DNA from: an uncultured Oscillospiraceae bacterium
GTDB taxonomy: Bacteria; Bacillota_A; Clostridia; Oscillospirales; Oscillospiraceae
Direction: 5' to 3'
Length of the DNA: 20,608 bases
NCBI GenBank assembly: GCA_900762245.1
Contig: CAAFFR010000179.1
Coordinates: forward strand, 1 to 20,608
In this document: positions 1 through 8,051 of the stretch, one piece after another
How positions within the stretch are numbered: the first letter of the stretch is position 1
How the letters are laid out: each line of letters starts with the position of its first letter
Program-made: the position numbers and the translations under genes
The notes under the pieces: generated by a model
Told to the model about the DNA's origin: nothing
The model's input: only the letters and a program-made list of their open reading frames with translations
Databases searched by the model: none

Positions 1-252
1 GATATCCCAGTTGGTACTTTAATCCACAATATCGAACTTATGCCAGGCAGAGGCGCTCAGCTCGTTAGATCAGCTGGTAACTCAGCACAGCTTATGGCTA
101 AAGAAGGCGCTTACGCTCAGGTAAGACTTCCATCAGGCGAAGTTAGAATGGTAAGCGTTAAATGTAAAGCTACAATCGGTGAAGTTGGTAATCAGGACCA
201 CGAAAACATCTCTATCGGTAAAGCTGGTAGAAAAAGACACATGGGCTTCAGG
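1..252 (+). CDS. rplB: Ribosomal protein L2, internal fragment (both ends missing)
   Basis: Frame 1 reads as L2 of the 50S subunit: it contains [55 protein letters not shown] and [13 protein letters not shown]. This corresponds roughly to residues 125-210 of a ~275-residue family. L2 binds 23S rRNA near the peptidyl-transferase centre. The conserved tail that should follow (PTVRG...NPxDHPHGGG) is absent, because at about base 250-253 the sequence becomes the opposite strand of a rubrerythrin gene. All six arginine codons before the junction are AGA, with CCA for proline and TCA for serine. The rest of the window prefers CGC/CGG/CGT and CCC. By hand count, 107 of the first 240 bases are G or C. 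No other S10-operon gene is nearby. I infer that this piece comes from another genome through misassembly; a true rearrangement is less likely. Confidence 0.9.
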
Positions 253-516
253 GTACATACCCACTTCGGAGCACTCGCCCTGGAAGTTGGCCATCAGCTG
301 CTCGAAGATGTACTTCTTGTCCTCAGCGGAGATGTCGGGGTTGTTCTTGACGGTCTTGGCGTAAACGCCGTACTCGTGCTCAGCAGCCAGCTTCATCTCG
401 CCCTTCTGCTCCACGAACTTGGAAGCGGGGACCTTGCAAACGGGGCAGCGGAAATCAGCAGCCAGCTCCTCGGCGGTATGGACGTAACCACAAACACTGC
501 AAACAAACTTCTTCAT
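253..516 (-). CDS. rbr: Rubredoxin-rubrerythrin (NADH peroxidase type), C-terminally truncated
   Basis: The start is ATG at 516, with GGAGG 8 bases upstream; an in-frame TTG at 531 lies in that ribosome-binding site and is rejected. The 88 visible residues begin with a rubredoxin-like iron site, CSVC (C6, C9) and CPVC (C24, C27). A helical stretch follows, ending [13 protein letters not shown], the start of the rubrerythrin diiron four-helix domain with its first glutamate ligand. A rubredoxin domain at the N-terminus is the arrangement of clostridial reverse rubrerythrins, which reduce H2O2 in the cytoplasm using NAD(P)H-derived electrons. About 100 residues, including the other diiron ligands, are missing because the sequence switches to rplB. 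The gene lies downstream of, and in the same direction as, the PerR-like gene, which supports an oxidative-stress role. The family is clear; the exact subtype is less so. Confidence 0.85.
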
Positions 517-529
517 ATTATTTTCCTCC

Positions 530-544
530 AAATAATAATTATTT
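530..544. promoter_or_regulatory. 7-1-7 palindrome, candidate PerR/Fur operator for rbr
   Basis: AAATAAT-A-ATTATTT is a perfect 7-1-7 inverted repeat immediately upstream of the rbr ribosome-binding site. It contains the ATAAT-N-ATTAT core shared by PerR and Fur boxes, matching 10 of 14 positions of the B. subtilis PerR consensus. The neighbouring PerR-like gene makes repression of rbr plausible. An AT-rich leader could produce such a palindrome by chance. Confidence 0.4.
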
Positions 545-552
545 TTTAAGAA

Positions 553-665
553 TGTAGGGGACGGCGTCCTCGACGTCCCGGCGGGACATGCTTCCGATTC
601 GCCAAAACTTGGGGCGAATACGGAGGCGGTTACTGCGCGGGGCGTCGAGGACGCCGCCCCCTACA
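553..665. repeat. Family A palindromic element (A1), 113 bases
   Basis: The 23-base ends, 553-575 and 643-665, are inverted copies with one mismatch. They start TGTAGGGG and end CCCCTACA. The element fills the gap between the PerR-like gene and rbr, so any read-through transcript carries a large hairpin. It has no coding content. It shares its GTAGGG ends with the elements at 1177, 8052 and 20202. Confidence 0.8.
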
Positions 666-666
666 G

Positions 667-1056
667 TTAGATGCTTTGGCATTTGCCGCACAGCCCGGTG
701 AAGGTGAGCTGGCAGCCATCCACCCGGCAGCCGCTGGTCTGCTGAACTTCCTCCCCCAGCCGGGGAACAGAGATCTGGTGCAGGTCCAGCACGGCATCGC
801 AGCCGGTGCAGATGAAATGGACATGGGGGTTGGTGTTGGCATCGAAACGCTCGATGCCCCGGACGGTGGCGACGCTCTGGATCAGACCCTGCTGCTTGAA
901 CCGGGCCAGATTCCGGTAAACCGTGGCCAGAGAAATGTCGGGATGTTCCGTCTGGAGCATCTCGTGGACCATTTCTGCGGAGGGGTGGGTATCCGTGCCC
1001 TGCAGGCAGGTCAGGATGGCGTTGCGCTTTTTGAATTGCTTCGTCTGAGTTTCCAT
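667..1056 (-). CDS. perR: Fur-family peroxide regulator, PerR-like
   Basis: This is a 129-residue Fur-family repressor. A winged-helix DNA-binding half (to about residue 70, with SLATVYRNLARF) precedes the metal-binding dimer domain. The structural zinc site is visible as two CxxC pairs, C83/C86 and C123/C126. The residues matching B. subtilis PerR H37, D85, H91, H93 and D104 are all present as H24, D72, H78, H80 and D91. The last aspartate favours PerR, where metal-catalysed histidine oxidation senses H2O2, over iron-sensing Fur. The start is ATG at 1056, with AGGAGG five bases upstream; a GTG at 1062 overlaps that site and is rejected. The gene has its own promoter and a Fur-box-like palindrome, suggesting autoregulation. 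The next gene downstream is a rubrerythrin, a classic PerR target in clostridia. Fur or Zur remains possible. Confidence 0.82.
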   Translation of the reverse strand: METQTKQFKKRNAILTCLQGTDTHPSAEMVHEMLQTEHPDISLATVYRNLARFKQQGLIQSVATVRGIERFDANTNPHVHFICTGCDAVLDLHQISVPRLGEEVQQTSGCRVDGCQLTFTGLCGKCQSI

Positions 1057-1111
1057 CGGCACCTCCTGTTCGCGGGTGTCGTATTTGCGACTGATTCTTA
1101 ATTACAAACTG

Positions 1112-1140
1112 AGTATATCATGCCGATGAAGATTTGTCAA
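1112..1140 (-). promoter_or_regulatory. Sigma-A promoter of the PerR-like gene
   Basis: On the minus strand there is a perfect -35 TTGACA (1140-1135), a 17-base spacer and -10 TATACT (1117-1112). It lies about 55 bases upstream of the ATG at 1056 in the correct orientation. Confidence 0.78.
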
Positions 1141-1148
1141 TAGGAAAA

Positions 1149-1163
1149 TGAGAATTATTTGCA
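1149..1163. promoter_or_regulatory. Fur/PerR-box-like palindrome upstream of perR
   Basis: TGAGAAT-T-ATTTGCA matches the 7-1-7 Fur-box TGATAAT-N-ATTATCA at 11 of 14 positions. It sits 8 bases upstream of the perR -35 hexamer. This suggests autoregulation, although a site upstream of -35 is less usual for simple repression. The match is by eye only. Confidence 0.4.
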
Positions 1164-1176
1164 TTTATTTTTAAGC

Positions 1177-1320
1177 TGTAGGGCGCGGATAAATCCGCGC
1201 CGGGCAGTTGTATCTATTGAGCGCTTAACCGGAACGGACAGCTGATAACGAGAAACGCAGCCATTTGACCAAAGTCTCAATAATCGACAGTGCCCGGTGC
1301 AGATATATCTGCACCCTACA
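1177..1320. repeat. Family A palindromic element (A2), 144 bases
   Basis: The 30-base ends (1177-1206 and 1291-1320) are inverted copies, TGTAGGG...CCGGGCA, matching at 25 of 30 positions. Each end also contains its own palindrome: GCGCGGAT-AA-ATCCGCGC on the left and GTGCAGATATATCTGCAC on the right. The differences between ends are mostly paired within each hairpin. The interior shares ATTGAGCG with the element at 20202. With the perR promoter region it fills the 306-base gap between perR and the hydrogenase gene; no gene is seen there. Confidence 0.8.
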
Positions 1321-1324
1321 AATG

Positions 1325-1353
1325 AAAATGCAGGGCTTCCCGCCCTGCATTTT
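1325..1353 (-). terminator. Hairpin terminator of the hydrogenase gene
   Basis: A perfect 12-bp stem (AAAATGCAGGGC with GCCCTGCATTTT) and a 5-base loop lie 9 bases past the hydrogenase stop codon. On the minus strand the 3' arm ends in TTTT followed by CATTTG, a modest U-tract. Confidence 0.65.
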
Positions 1354-1362
1354 GGGGATGAC

Positions 1363-2868
1363 TTAATCCAGGCTCTCGCCTACATGGCGGTAGGGGCTTT
1401 CGTCGGGGGAAGCGACGGTGGCTTCCTTGGCGTACTTCTCCACGAACTTGGCGGCCTTTTCCACCGGCAGAATGGTGCCGGGACCGGCAACGCAGCCGCC
1501 GGGGCAGCCCATGCCCTCCAGCAGGTAGCCCTTGTACTTGCCTGCTTTGGCCATAGCCATCAGCTTGCGGCAGTCCCGCAGGCCTTCGGCCCGGGCGGTC
1601 TTGATCTCCAGACCGGGGTTCTCCTTTTCGGCCAGGTCGGTGACGGCCTTTGCAACGCCGCCGGACACAGCGAAGTAACGGCCCGCTGCGGTACCCTCGT
1701 TGAGGCCCTCGCTCTCTTCGATATTGGCCCAGTCGATGTCCTTGGCCTCAAACATGCCCATCAGTTCCTCGAAGGTCAGGACGAAGTCCACGTCGGAACG
1801 GATGGTTTCCCGGATGGCTTCCAGCTTCTTGGCGGCACAAGGGCCAACGAAGACCACCTTGCAGCCGGGGAAGTGCTTTTTCATCAGACGGGCGGTGAAG
1901 ACCATGGGAGTCAGGGTCATGGAGATCTTGTCAAATTCGCTGGGGTACAGCTTCTCAATCATGGAGTGCCATGCGGGGCAGCAGGAGGTAGCCATATAGG
2001 GCTGCTCATGGGGAACCTTTTCCAGGAAGTCCCTGGCTTCCTCGATGGTGCACATGTCGGCGCCGATGGCCACTTCCACGGTGCGGTCGAAGCCAAGCTG
2101 CTTCATGGCGGTGACCAGCTTGCCGGGAGAGGCCTGGCCGCTGAACTGGCCGATGAAGGCGGGCGCCACGATGGCGATGACCTGATCGCCCTTCAGGATG
2201 GACTGGATGACCTGGAAAATCTGGCCCTTGTCCACGATGGCACCGAAGGGGCAGCTCACCAGACACTGGCCGCAGGCCACGCACTTGTCCTGATTGATGA
2301 CGGCCCGGCCGTGCTCGTCGGAGCCGATGGCATCCATGCCGCAGGAGGCGGCGCAGGGACGCTCCAGATGGACGATGGCGTTATAGGGGCAGGCCTTGGC
2401 GCATTTGCCGCAGCGGATGCACTTGTCCAGATCAATGTAGGAGCGGTTGTTCCGGACGGAGATGGCATCCTTGGGGCAGACCTTCTCACAGGAACGGGCC
2501 AGACAGTTCTGGCAGTAGTTGCTGACCTTGTACTGATTTGTCGGGCAGGCGTGGCAGGCATAGGGAATGATGTTGATGAGGGGCGGCTCGTAATACTGCT
2601 CCGCAATGGCAGCGTTGTCCATACCCTCGGACACCAGATGCCGTCCGTCGGCAGGCCGCAGGCTCAGACCCATGGCAAGGCGCACCCGCTCACCGGCAAT
2701 GGCCCGCTCCAGGAATACAGATTCCCGGTGCAATGGACGGTCGCCGGGGACGATTTTATAAGGCAGCTCGTCAACGCCCTCATAGCCCTTGCCGGCATAC
2801 GCCATCCGGGCAACCTCCGTAAAGACCTTCTTGCGAATGTCCGTGATCAAAGAAGGGATACCTCTCAT
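1363..2868 (-). CDS. [FeFe] hydrogenase, monomeric, group B-like
   Basis: This 501-residue iron-sulfur protein probably evolves or oxidises H2 at an H-cluster, exchanging electrons with ferredoxin. The H-cluster motifs are L1 TSCCPAW (294-300), L2 GPCAAKK (342-348) and L3 EGMGCPGGC (451-459). L2 starts GPC instead of the MPC of group A enzymes, and L1 has PAW, both typical of group B. Three 4Fe-4S sites precede the catalytic domain: CX2CX4CX3C (C119, C122, C127, C131), then two ferredoxin motifs (C150-C160 and C196-C206). There is no NAD-binding or diaphorase part and no partner gene, so it is not an electron-bifurcating HydABC subunit. The start is ATG at 2868 with GGAGG 8 bases upstream. 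It is transcribed alone and ends at the hairpin at 1325-1353. A redox-sensing rather than metabolic role is possible. HydEFG maturases are not in the window. Confidence 0.88.
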   Translation of the reverse strand: MRGIPSLITDIRKKVFTEVARMAYAGKGYEGVDELPYKIVPGDRPLHRESVFLERAIAGERVRLAMGLSLRPADGRHLVSEGMDNAAIAEQYYEPPLINIIPYACHACPTNQYKVSNYCQNCLARSCEKVCPKDAISVRNNRSYIDLDKCIRCGKCAKACPYNAIVHLERPCAASCGMDAIGSDEHGRAVINQDKCVACGQCLVSCPFGAIVDKGQIFQVIQSILKGDQVIAIVAPAFIGQFSGQASPGKLVTAMKQLGFDRTVEVAIGADMCTIEEARDFLEKVPHEQPYMATSCCPAWHSMIEKLYPSEFDKISMTLTPMVFTARLMKKHFPGCKVVFVGPCAAKKLEAIRETIRSDVDFVLTFEELMGMFEAKDIDWANIEESEGLNEGTAAGRYFAVSGGVAKAVTDLAEKENPGLEIKTARAEGLRDCRKLMAMAKAGKYKGYLLEGMGCPGGCVAGPGTILPVEKAAKFVEKYAKEATVASPDESPYRHVGESLD

Positions 2869-2896
2869 CGTAATTTCCTCCGCATCGATATATTCT

Positions 2897-2955
2897 GTAG
2901 GGCGTGGGATCTATCCCCGCCGGATTTCTTGCCTCCCACTCTGAGGGGGCCAAGG
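2897..2955. repeat. Truncated repeats: half family A joined to half family C
   Basis: Bases 2897-2924 are a single family A end (GTAGGGCGTGGGAT...CCCCGCC) with no matching right end. At 2931-2955, CCTCCCACTCTGAGGGGGCC resembles one end of a family C element. Together they form a decayed composite in the presumed leader of the hydrogenase gene. Nothing coding is visible between 2869 and 3124. Confidence 0.5.
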
Positions 2956-3007
2956 GGATATACAAAACGACTCATAAAAGTTTCGGAACGTTCGTTCTCT
3001 GAAGCCC

Positions 3008-3016
3008 ATTTTAGCA
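3008..3016 (-). promoter_or_regulatory. Possible extended -10 promoter for the hydrogenase gene
   Basis: The minus strand reads TGC-TAAAAT, an extended -10 motif, 140 bases upstream of the hydrogenase start. No good -35 is seen 17 bases further upstream. If it is real, the composite repeat lies in the transcribed leader. Confidence 0.3.
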
Positions 3017-3124
3017 TATCTGTAAGGAGAAAGCTATATCTTTTCCGGAAAAAAAGTTTCCAACTCTGCATATTTATCCCCGGTCTGCCATAGGCTGTAC
3101 CACGAAGTTTTTGGAGGGAAGCCT

Positions 3125-4273
3125 ATGAAGCGATTTGTGCGGTCTCTGGCGGTGGTTCCGGTGTTATGTCTACTTATCCTCCCGGTCCGGGCGGTGGACA
3201 TGGACCTGGCGGGAAAAAGCGCCCTGCTGATGGATGTGAACACCGGCACCGTGCTCTATGAATCCAATGCCCACGAAAAACTGGCCCCCGCCAGTGTTAC
3301 CAAGGTCATGACCATGCTCCTTATTATGGAGGCCATCGACTCCGGGAAGATCGGCTATGATGACATGGTGACAGCCTCGGACACCGCCGCCGCCAAGGGG
3401 GGCAGCCAGATCTACTTAAAATCCGGGGAAACCATGTCTGTCACGGACATGCTGAAATCCATTGCCGTTTCCTCTGCCAATGACTGTGCCTGCGCCATGG
3501 CAGAGCATCTGGCAGGCTCGGAAACGGCCTTTGTGGAGCGGATGAACGAAAAGGCCCGGGAACTGGGGATGCTGGACACCAATTTCGTCAACTGCACAGG
3601 CCTGGACGATGATGCCGATGCCCAGAACCACCGGACTTCCGCCCACGATATCGCCCTCATGTCCCGGGAATTGCTGAAAAACCACCCGGATATTCAGAGA
3701 TTCACCACCATCTGGATGGATACGGTCCGCGGCGGCACCTTCGGCCTTTCCAACACCAACAAGCTGGTGCGGTTCTATTCCGGGGCCACGGGGTTGAAGA
3801 CCGGCTTTACCTCCGGGGCGGGCTACTGCCTGTCGGCTACGGCAGAGCGGGATGGGCTGGGTCTCATCGCTGTGGTTATGGGTGCCGACACCGCCGCCAA
3901 CCGGAATACCGCCTGCAAGCAGCTGCTGGATTTCGGCTTCGCCAATTTCGCCGTAATAAAGCCGGAGCTTCCGGAATCGGAGATCGTGGCGGTGAAGCTG
4001 GGAAAAGCGGACACCGTTTCCGCCATTCTGGCAGAGGAAGCTGCCATGCTGGTGGATAAGGGGCAGAAAAATGCCGTTTCCATGGAGCTGACGGTGGAAG
4101 AATCCGTGGAAGCCCCTGTCACCCAGGGCCAGCGCCTGGGCACCCTCACCGTCAAAGCCGGGGACCAAATTCTAAAAGAAATCCCTCTGGTGGCGGAAAC
4201 TTCCGTAGACCGCCTGGGCTTCGGGGATATCTTTATTAAGATCCTGAAGCGGGTGGCCATGGCGAAGACATAA
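3125..4273 (+). CDS. dacF: D-alanyl-D-alanine carboxypeptidase (PBP5/DacF type, peptidase S11)
   Basis: This 382-residue penicillin-binding protein trims the terminal D-Ala from peptidoglycan stem pentapeptides outside the cell. Residues 1-23 form a signal peptide (MKRFVR, a hydrophobic core, then VRA). The serine transpeptidase motifs are complete: SVTK (57-60, nucleophile S57 and K60), SAN (117-119) and KTG (225-227). A C-terminal PBP5_C-like beta domain follows. The last ~20 residues (FGDIFIKILKRVAMA) look like an amphipathic membrane-anchoring helix, as usual in this family. The start is ATG at 3125 with GGAGG 7 bases upstream. No partner gene is adjacent: upstream is the divergent hydrogenase gene and downstream the long inverted repeat. 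DacF is a spore-associated name in Bacillus; assignment to DacF rather than DacA is by resemblance only. Confidence 0.88.
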   Translation: MKRFVRSLAVVPVLCLLILPVRAVDMDLAGKSALLMDVNTGTVLYESNAHEKLAPASVTKVMTMLLIMEAIDSGKIGYDDMVTASDTAAAKGGSQIYLKSGETMSVTDMLKSIAVSSANDCACAMAEHLAGSETAFVERMNEKARELGMLDTNFVNCTGLDDDADAQNHRTSAHDIALMSRELLKNHPDIQRFTTIWMDTVRGGTFGLSNTNKLVRFYSGATGLKTGFTSGAGYCLSATAERDGLGLIAVVMGADTAANRNTACKQLLDFGFANFAVIKPELPESEIVAVKLGKADTVSAILAEEAAMLVDKGQKNAVSMELTVEESVEAPVTQGQRLGTLTVKAGDQILKEIPLVAETSVDRLGFGDIFIKILKRVAMAKT

Positions 4274-4274
4274 T

Positions 4275-4685
4275 GGGTAACGGTACTTTTCTTGCTTCGC
4301 CAAGAAAAGTACCAAAAGAAGGCGACTTAAGAGGCGCTGAGTTCTGCGCTCCCGCGCAGAAAGCCGCCCTCTTAAGAATTACCCGGCGCGCACCATTTTA
4401 AGCAAGTGCATTTTCACGGGCAAAACTTGTTTTCTGGCTGAAATTTTACAATAGGCGTCGGCTTCGCTCTCGCCGCCCTGCCGATTCTTGAGCAGGAACA
4501 CTGCAAGGAAAAAGTCGGAACACTTTTTTCTTGCACGGTATTTAGATTACGTTCCACCAGGCTTGCCAAGTGCGCGCCGGGTGGATTCTTAAGGAGGGTG
4601 GCTGTGGCGCGCGGCAGCGCGACTTTCAGCGCCTCCTTAAGCCGACTTCTTTGGTTACTTTCTTGTTCGGAGACAAGAAAGTAAC
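4275..4685. repeat. Family D long inverted repeat, about 411 bases, non-coding
   Basis: The outer ~120 bases at each end are imperfect inverted copies, and each arm holds nested hairpins. Left: GGTACTTTTCTTG (4282-4294) with CAAGAAAAGTACC (4301-4313), then CTTAAGAGG (4326-4334) with CCTCTTAAG (4368-4376). Right: CTTAAGGAG (4588-4596) with CTCCTTAAG (4633-4641), then GTTACTTTCTTG (4654-4665) with CAAGAAAGTAAC (4674-4685). Stem differences between arms are compensated within each hairpin. Both arms also carry the block CCCGGCGCGCAC in inverted orientation. The centre (about 4400-4560) shows no gene. This explains most of the 587-base gap between dacF and groES. It could be a MITE-like element without a transposase. 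Confidence 0.75.
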
Positions 4686-4737
4686 ATCCCGAGCAAATTT
4701 CTTCATAAATTATTTACGGAATCTTCCATTTTTCCAC

Positions 4738-4766
4738 TTGCATTTTTTTCCGCTATGGGGTATTAT
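4738..4766 (+). promoter_or_regulatory. Sigma-A promoter of groESL
   Basis: The -35 is TTGCAT (4738-4743) and the -10 is TATTAT (4761-4766), with an exact 17-base spacer. The CIRCE operator starts 4 bases after the -10, so HrcA would cover the transcription start. Confidence 0.8.
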
Positions 4767-4769
4767 GTA

Positions 4770-4796
4770 TTAGCACTCAAAGAAAAGGAGTGCTAA
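4770..4796 (+). promoter_or_regulatory. CIRCE operator (HrcA binding site)
   Basis: TTAGCACTC, nine bases, then GAGTGCTAA exactly matches the CIRCE consensus. HrcA binds it to repress class I heat-shock genes until GroEL becomes limiting. It lies between the groESL promoter and groES; hrcA is not in the window. Confidence 0.97.
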
Positions 4797-4860
4797 AGAA
4801 TGTAGATAAATGCAGTTTGTAAACTGCGGTCTAAATACACGATGTATGGAGGAATTACCA

Positions 4861-6785
<1,925 letters not shown>

Positions 6786-6798
6786 TTCCCTAAAATAT

Positions 6799-6832
6799 AA
6801 AACGCCGGCAGGAAAATCCTGCCGGCGTTTTT
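6799..6832 (+). terminator. Intrinsic terminator of groESL
   Basis: A 13-bp GC-rich stem (AACGCCGGCAGGA with TCCTGCCGGCGTT) and a 3-base loop are followed by a T-run, 13 bases after the groEL stop. It is a textbook Rho-independent terminator. Confidence 0.93.
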
Positions 6833-6837
6833 GTAAT

Positions 6838-7088
6838 AAGCCTTCCCCCGGGGGGAAGGTGGCACGGCGTAAGCCGTGACGGATGAGGGATGGCGTGCAG
6901 GCCCGACATAGAGTAAGCCTGTTATCTCGTACAAATCGTAACATTACTGCCCGCACTCCTCATCAGTCAAAAATCAAAGATTTTTGCCAGCTAGTAAATC
7001 ATAGTATGATTGCCACCGGCAATCATTACAATTATGGATTCGCTGCGCGGAGCACCACCCCCGGGGGAAGCCTTGAGCGCTGCCGCGC
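6838..7088. repeat. Family B palindromic element (B1), interrupted
   Basis: The left end is GCCTTCCCCCGGGGGGAAGG, then hairpin CACGGC-GTAA-GCCGTG and GACGGATGAGGGA. The right part contains CCTCATCAGTC and hairpin CAAAAATC-AAA-GATTTTTG, then is interrupted by about 70 bases with further hairpins (such as GATTGCC-ACC-GGCAATC). It resumes as CCCCCGGGGGAAGCC and ends GCGCTGCCGCGC directly against the stop codon of the radical SAM gene. The block 6929-6968 matches 14119-14158 in inverted orientation at 35 of 40 bases. With the groEL terminator this fills the 303-base gap; no gene is seen. Confidence 0.75.
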
Positions 7089-7946
7089 TTAAAAATCCGG
7101 AATAAACCCGATATCGGCGGAATCGGCCTCCTGGGTGAAGCCCTCCAGGTCATTGAGGTACATCCAGCTGAGGACCGCATCGTATTCCTCCTCCGTCACC
7201 CGGCGGTTCAGGGGGGCGGGAAGATTGCCCATGGGGGTATACTGCCGCATGAGGCTCACCAGCACTTCTCCGGGAGCGAAATTCTCCCCGATCCAGTCCA
7301 GAATCCGCAGGGAATTGTCCACAAAACCCGGCAGGATCAGGTGGCGGATAATGGTGCCCCGGACCACCTTGTCCCCTTCCCACACCACCGGGCCGGTCTG
7401 ACGCACCATCTCCCGGATGGCGGCGGTGGCCACGGGGAAATAATCTGCCGCTCCGGAGAGGGCCTGCCCCAGCCGGGGGTCCGCATATTTCAGGTCGGGA
7501 AGATAGATGTCCACTTTCCCCTCCAATTCCCGGAGGGTCTCGGCGCGCTCATAGCCGCCGCAGTTGTAGATCACCGGAACCGGCAGCTTGGGCGTCAATG
7601 CGGGCAAAATCGTGGGCAGAAAATGGGTGGGAGTCACAAGGTCGATGTTTTCCGCCCCTTGGGCGATCAGATCTTCAAAAAGACTGCGAAGCTGGGCACT
7701 GTCCATGGCCTGTCCCACCGGGCCGCCGCTGATGGCGGCATTCTGGCAGTATTTGCAGCCCATGGTGCAGCCGCCGAAGAAGACGGCGCCGCTGCCGCCC
7801 TTTCCCGCAAGGGCAGGCTCCTCCCATTTGTGGAGCATGCTTTTGGCAACCAGGGCCCCCTCCGGACAGCCGCAGAAGCCCCGCTGCCCAACAGTCCGGT
7901 CCACGCCGCACCGCCGGGGACAAAGCTGGCAGTTGACATAATCCAT
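7089..7946 (-). CDS. Radical SAM protein, PflX/PflA-like
   Basis: This 285-residue protein has the radical SAM cluster motif CTMGCKYC (C60, C64, C67), which binds a 4Fe-4S cluster that cleaves S-adenosylmethionine to a 5'-deoxyadenosyl radical. A second cysteine group at the N-terminus (C6, C9, C13, C25, C27) suggests an additional metal site. Later motifs include NCGGYE, DIYLPDLKY and RHLILPG, typical of the 'putative pyruvate formate-lyase activating enzyme' family (PflX-like). Its true substrate is generally unknown. The start is ATG at 7946, preceded by AAAGGATG and a good promoter. No pyruvate formate-lyase or other glycyl-radical enzyme gene is nearby, so an activating role is not supported by context. 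The family call is firm; the function is not. Confidence 0.82.
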   Translation of the reverse strand: MDYVNCQLCPRRCGVDRTVGQRGFCGCPEGALVAKSMLHKWEEPALAGKGGSGAVFFGGCTMGCKYCQNAAISGGPVGQAMDSAQLRSLFEDLIAQGAENIDLVTPTHFLPTILPALTPKLPVPVIYNCGGYERAETLRELEGKVDIYLPDLKYADPRLGQALSGAADYFPVATAAIREMVRQTGPVVWEGDKVVRGTIIRHLILPGFVDNSLRILDWIGENFAPGEVLVSLMRQYTPMGNLPAPLNRRVTEEEYDAVLSWMYLNDLEGFTQEADSADIGFIPDF

Positions 7947-7967
7947 AAAATCACATCCTTTGGCCCT

Positions 7968-7996
7968 ATCATAGCAGTTTTTTCCCCTTTTCACAA
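7968..7996 (-). promoter_or_regulatory. Promoter of the radical SAM gene
   Basis: The minus strand has -35 TTGTGA (7996-7991), a 17-base spacer ending TGC (extended -10) and -10 TATGAT (7973-7968), about 22 bases upstream of the start at 7946. The leader would be very short. Confidence 0.68.
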
Positions 7997-8004
7997 CCCC
8001 CGCC

Positions 8005-8033
8005 TTTACGCTGAACAAAATTTGTGATATGAT
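8005..8033 (+). promoter_or_regulatory. Candidate promoter of the GNAT gene
   Basis: The plus strand has -35 TTTACG (8005-8010), a 17-base spacer and -10 TATGAT (8028-8033). It diverges from the radical SAM promoter with only 8 bases between the two -35 elements. Transcription would run through the whole repeat at 8052-8188 before the GNAT start at 8214. Confidence 0.5.
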
Positions 8034-8051
8034 AATTTCGTATACACACAT

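Noticed and set aside
40..549. An open reading frame that starts in the L2 fragment and runs through the opposite strand of the rubrerythrin gene
   Set aside because: It exists only because of the chimeric junction; after residue ~71 it is antisense to a conserved gene.
2985..2998. GGAAC-GTTC-GTTCT resembling a LexA/SOS box
   Set aside because: It matches 8 of 10 half-site positions but has no SOS gene on either side and no promoter overlap that supports it.
1297..3093. A 598-codon plus-strand open frame opposite the hydrogenase gene
   Set aside because: It has no ribosome-binding site and biased composition, and it is a complete shadow of a gene with intact catalytic motifs.
4570..4773. 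A 67-codon open frame within the long inverted repeat upstream of groES
   Set aside because: It lies in hairpin arms and has no ribosome-binding site or conserved features; it also overlaps the groESL promoter.
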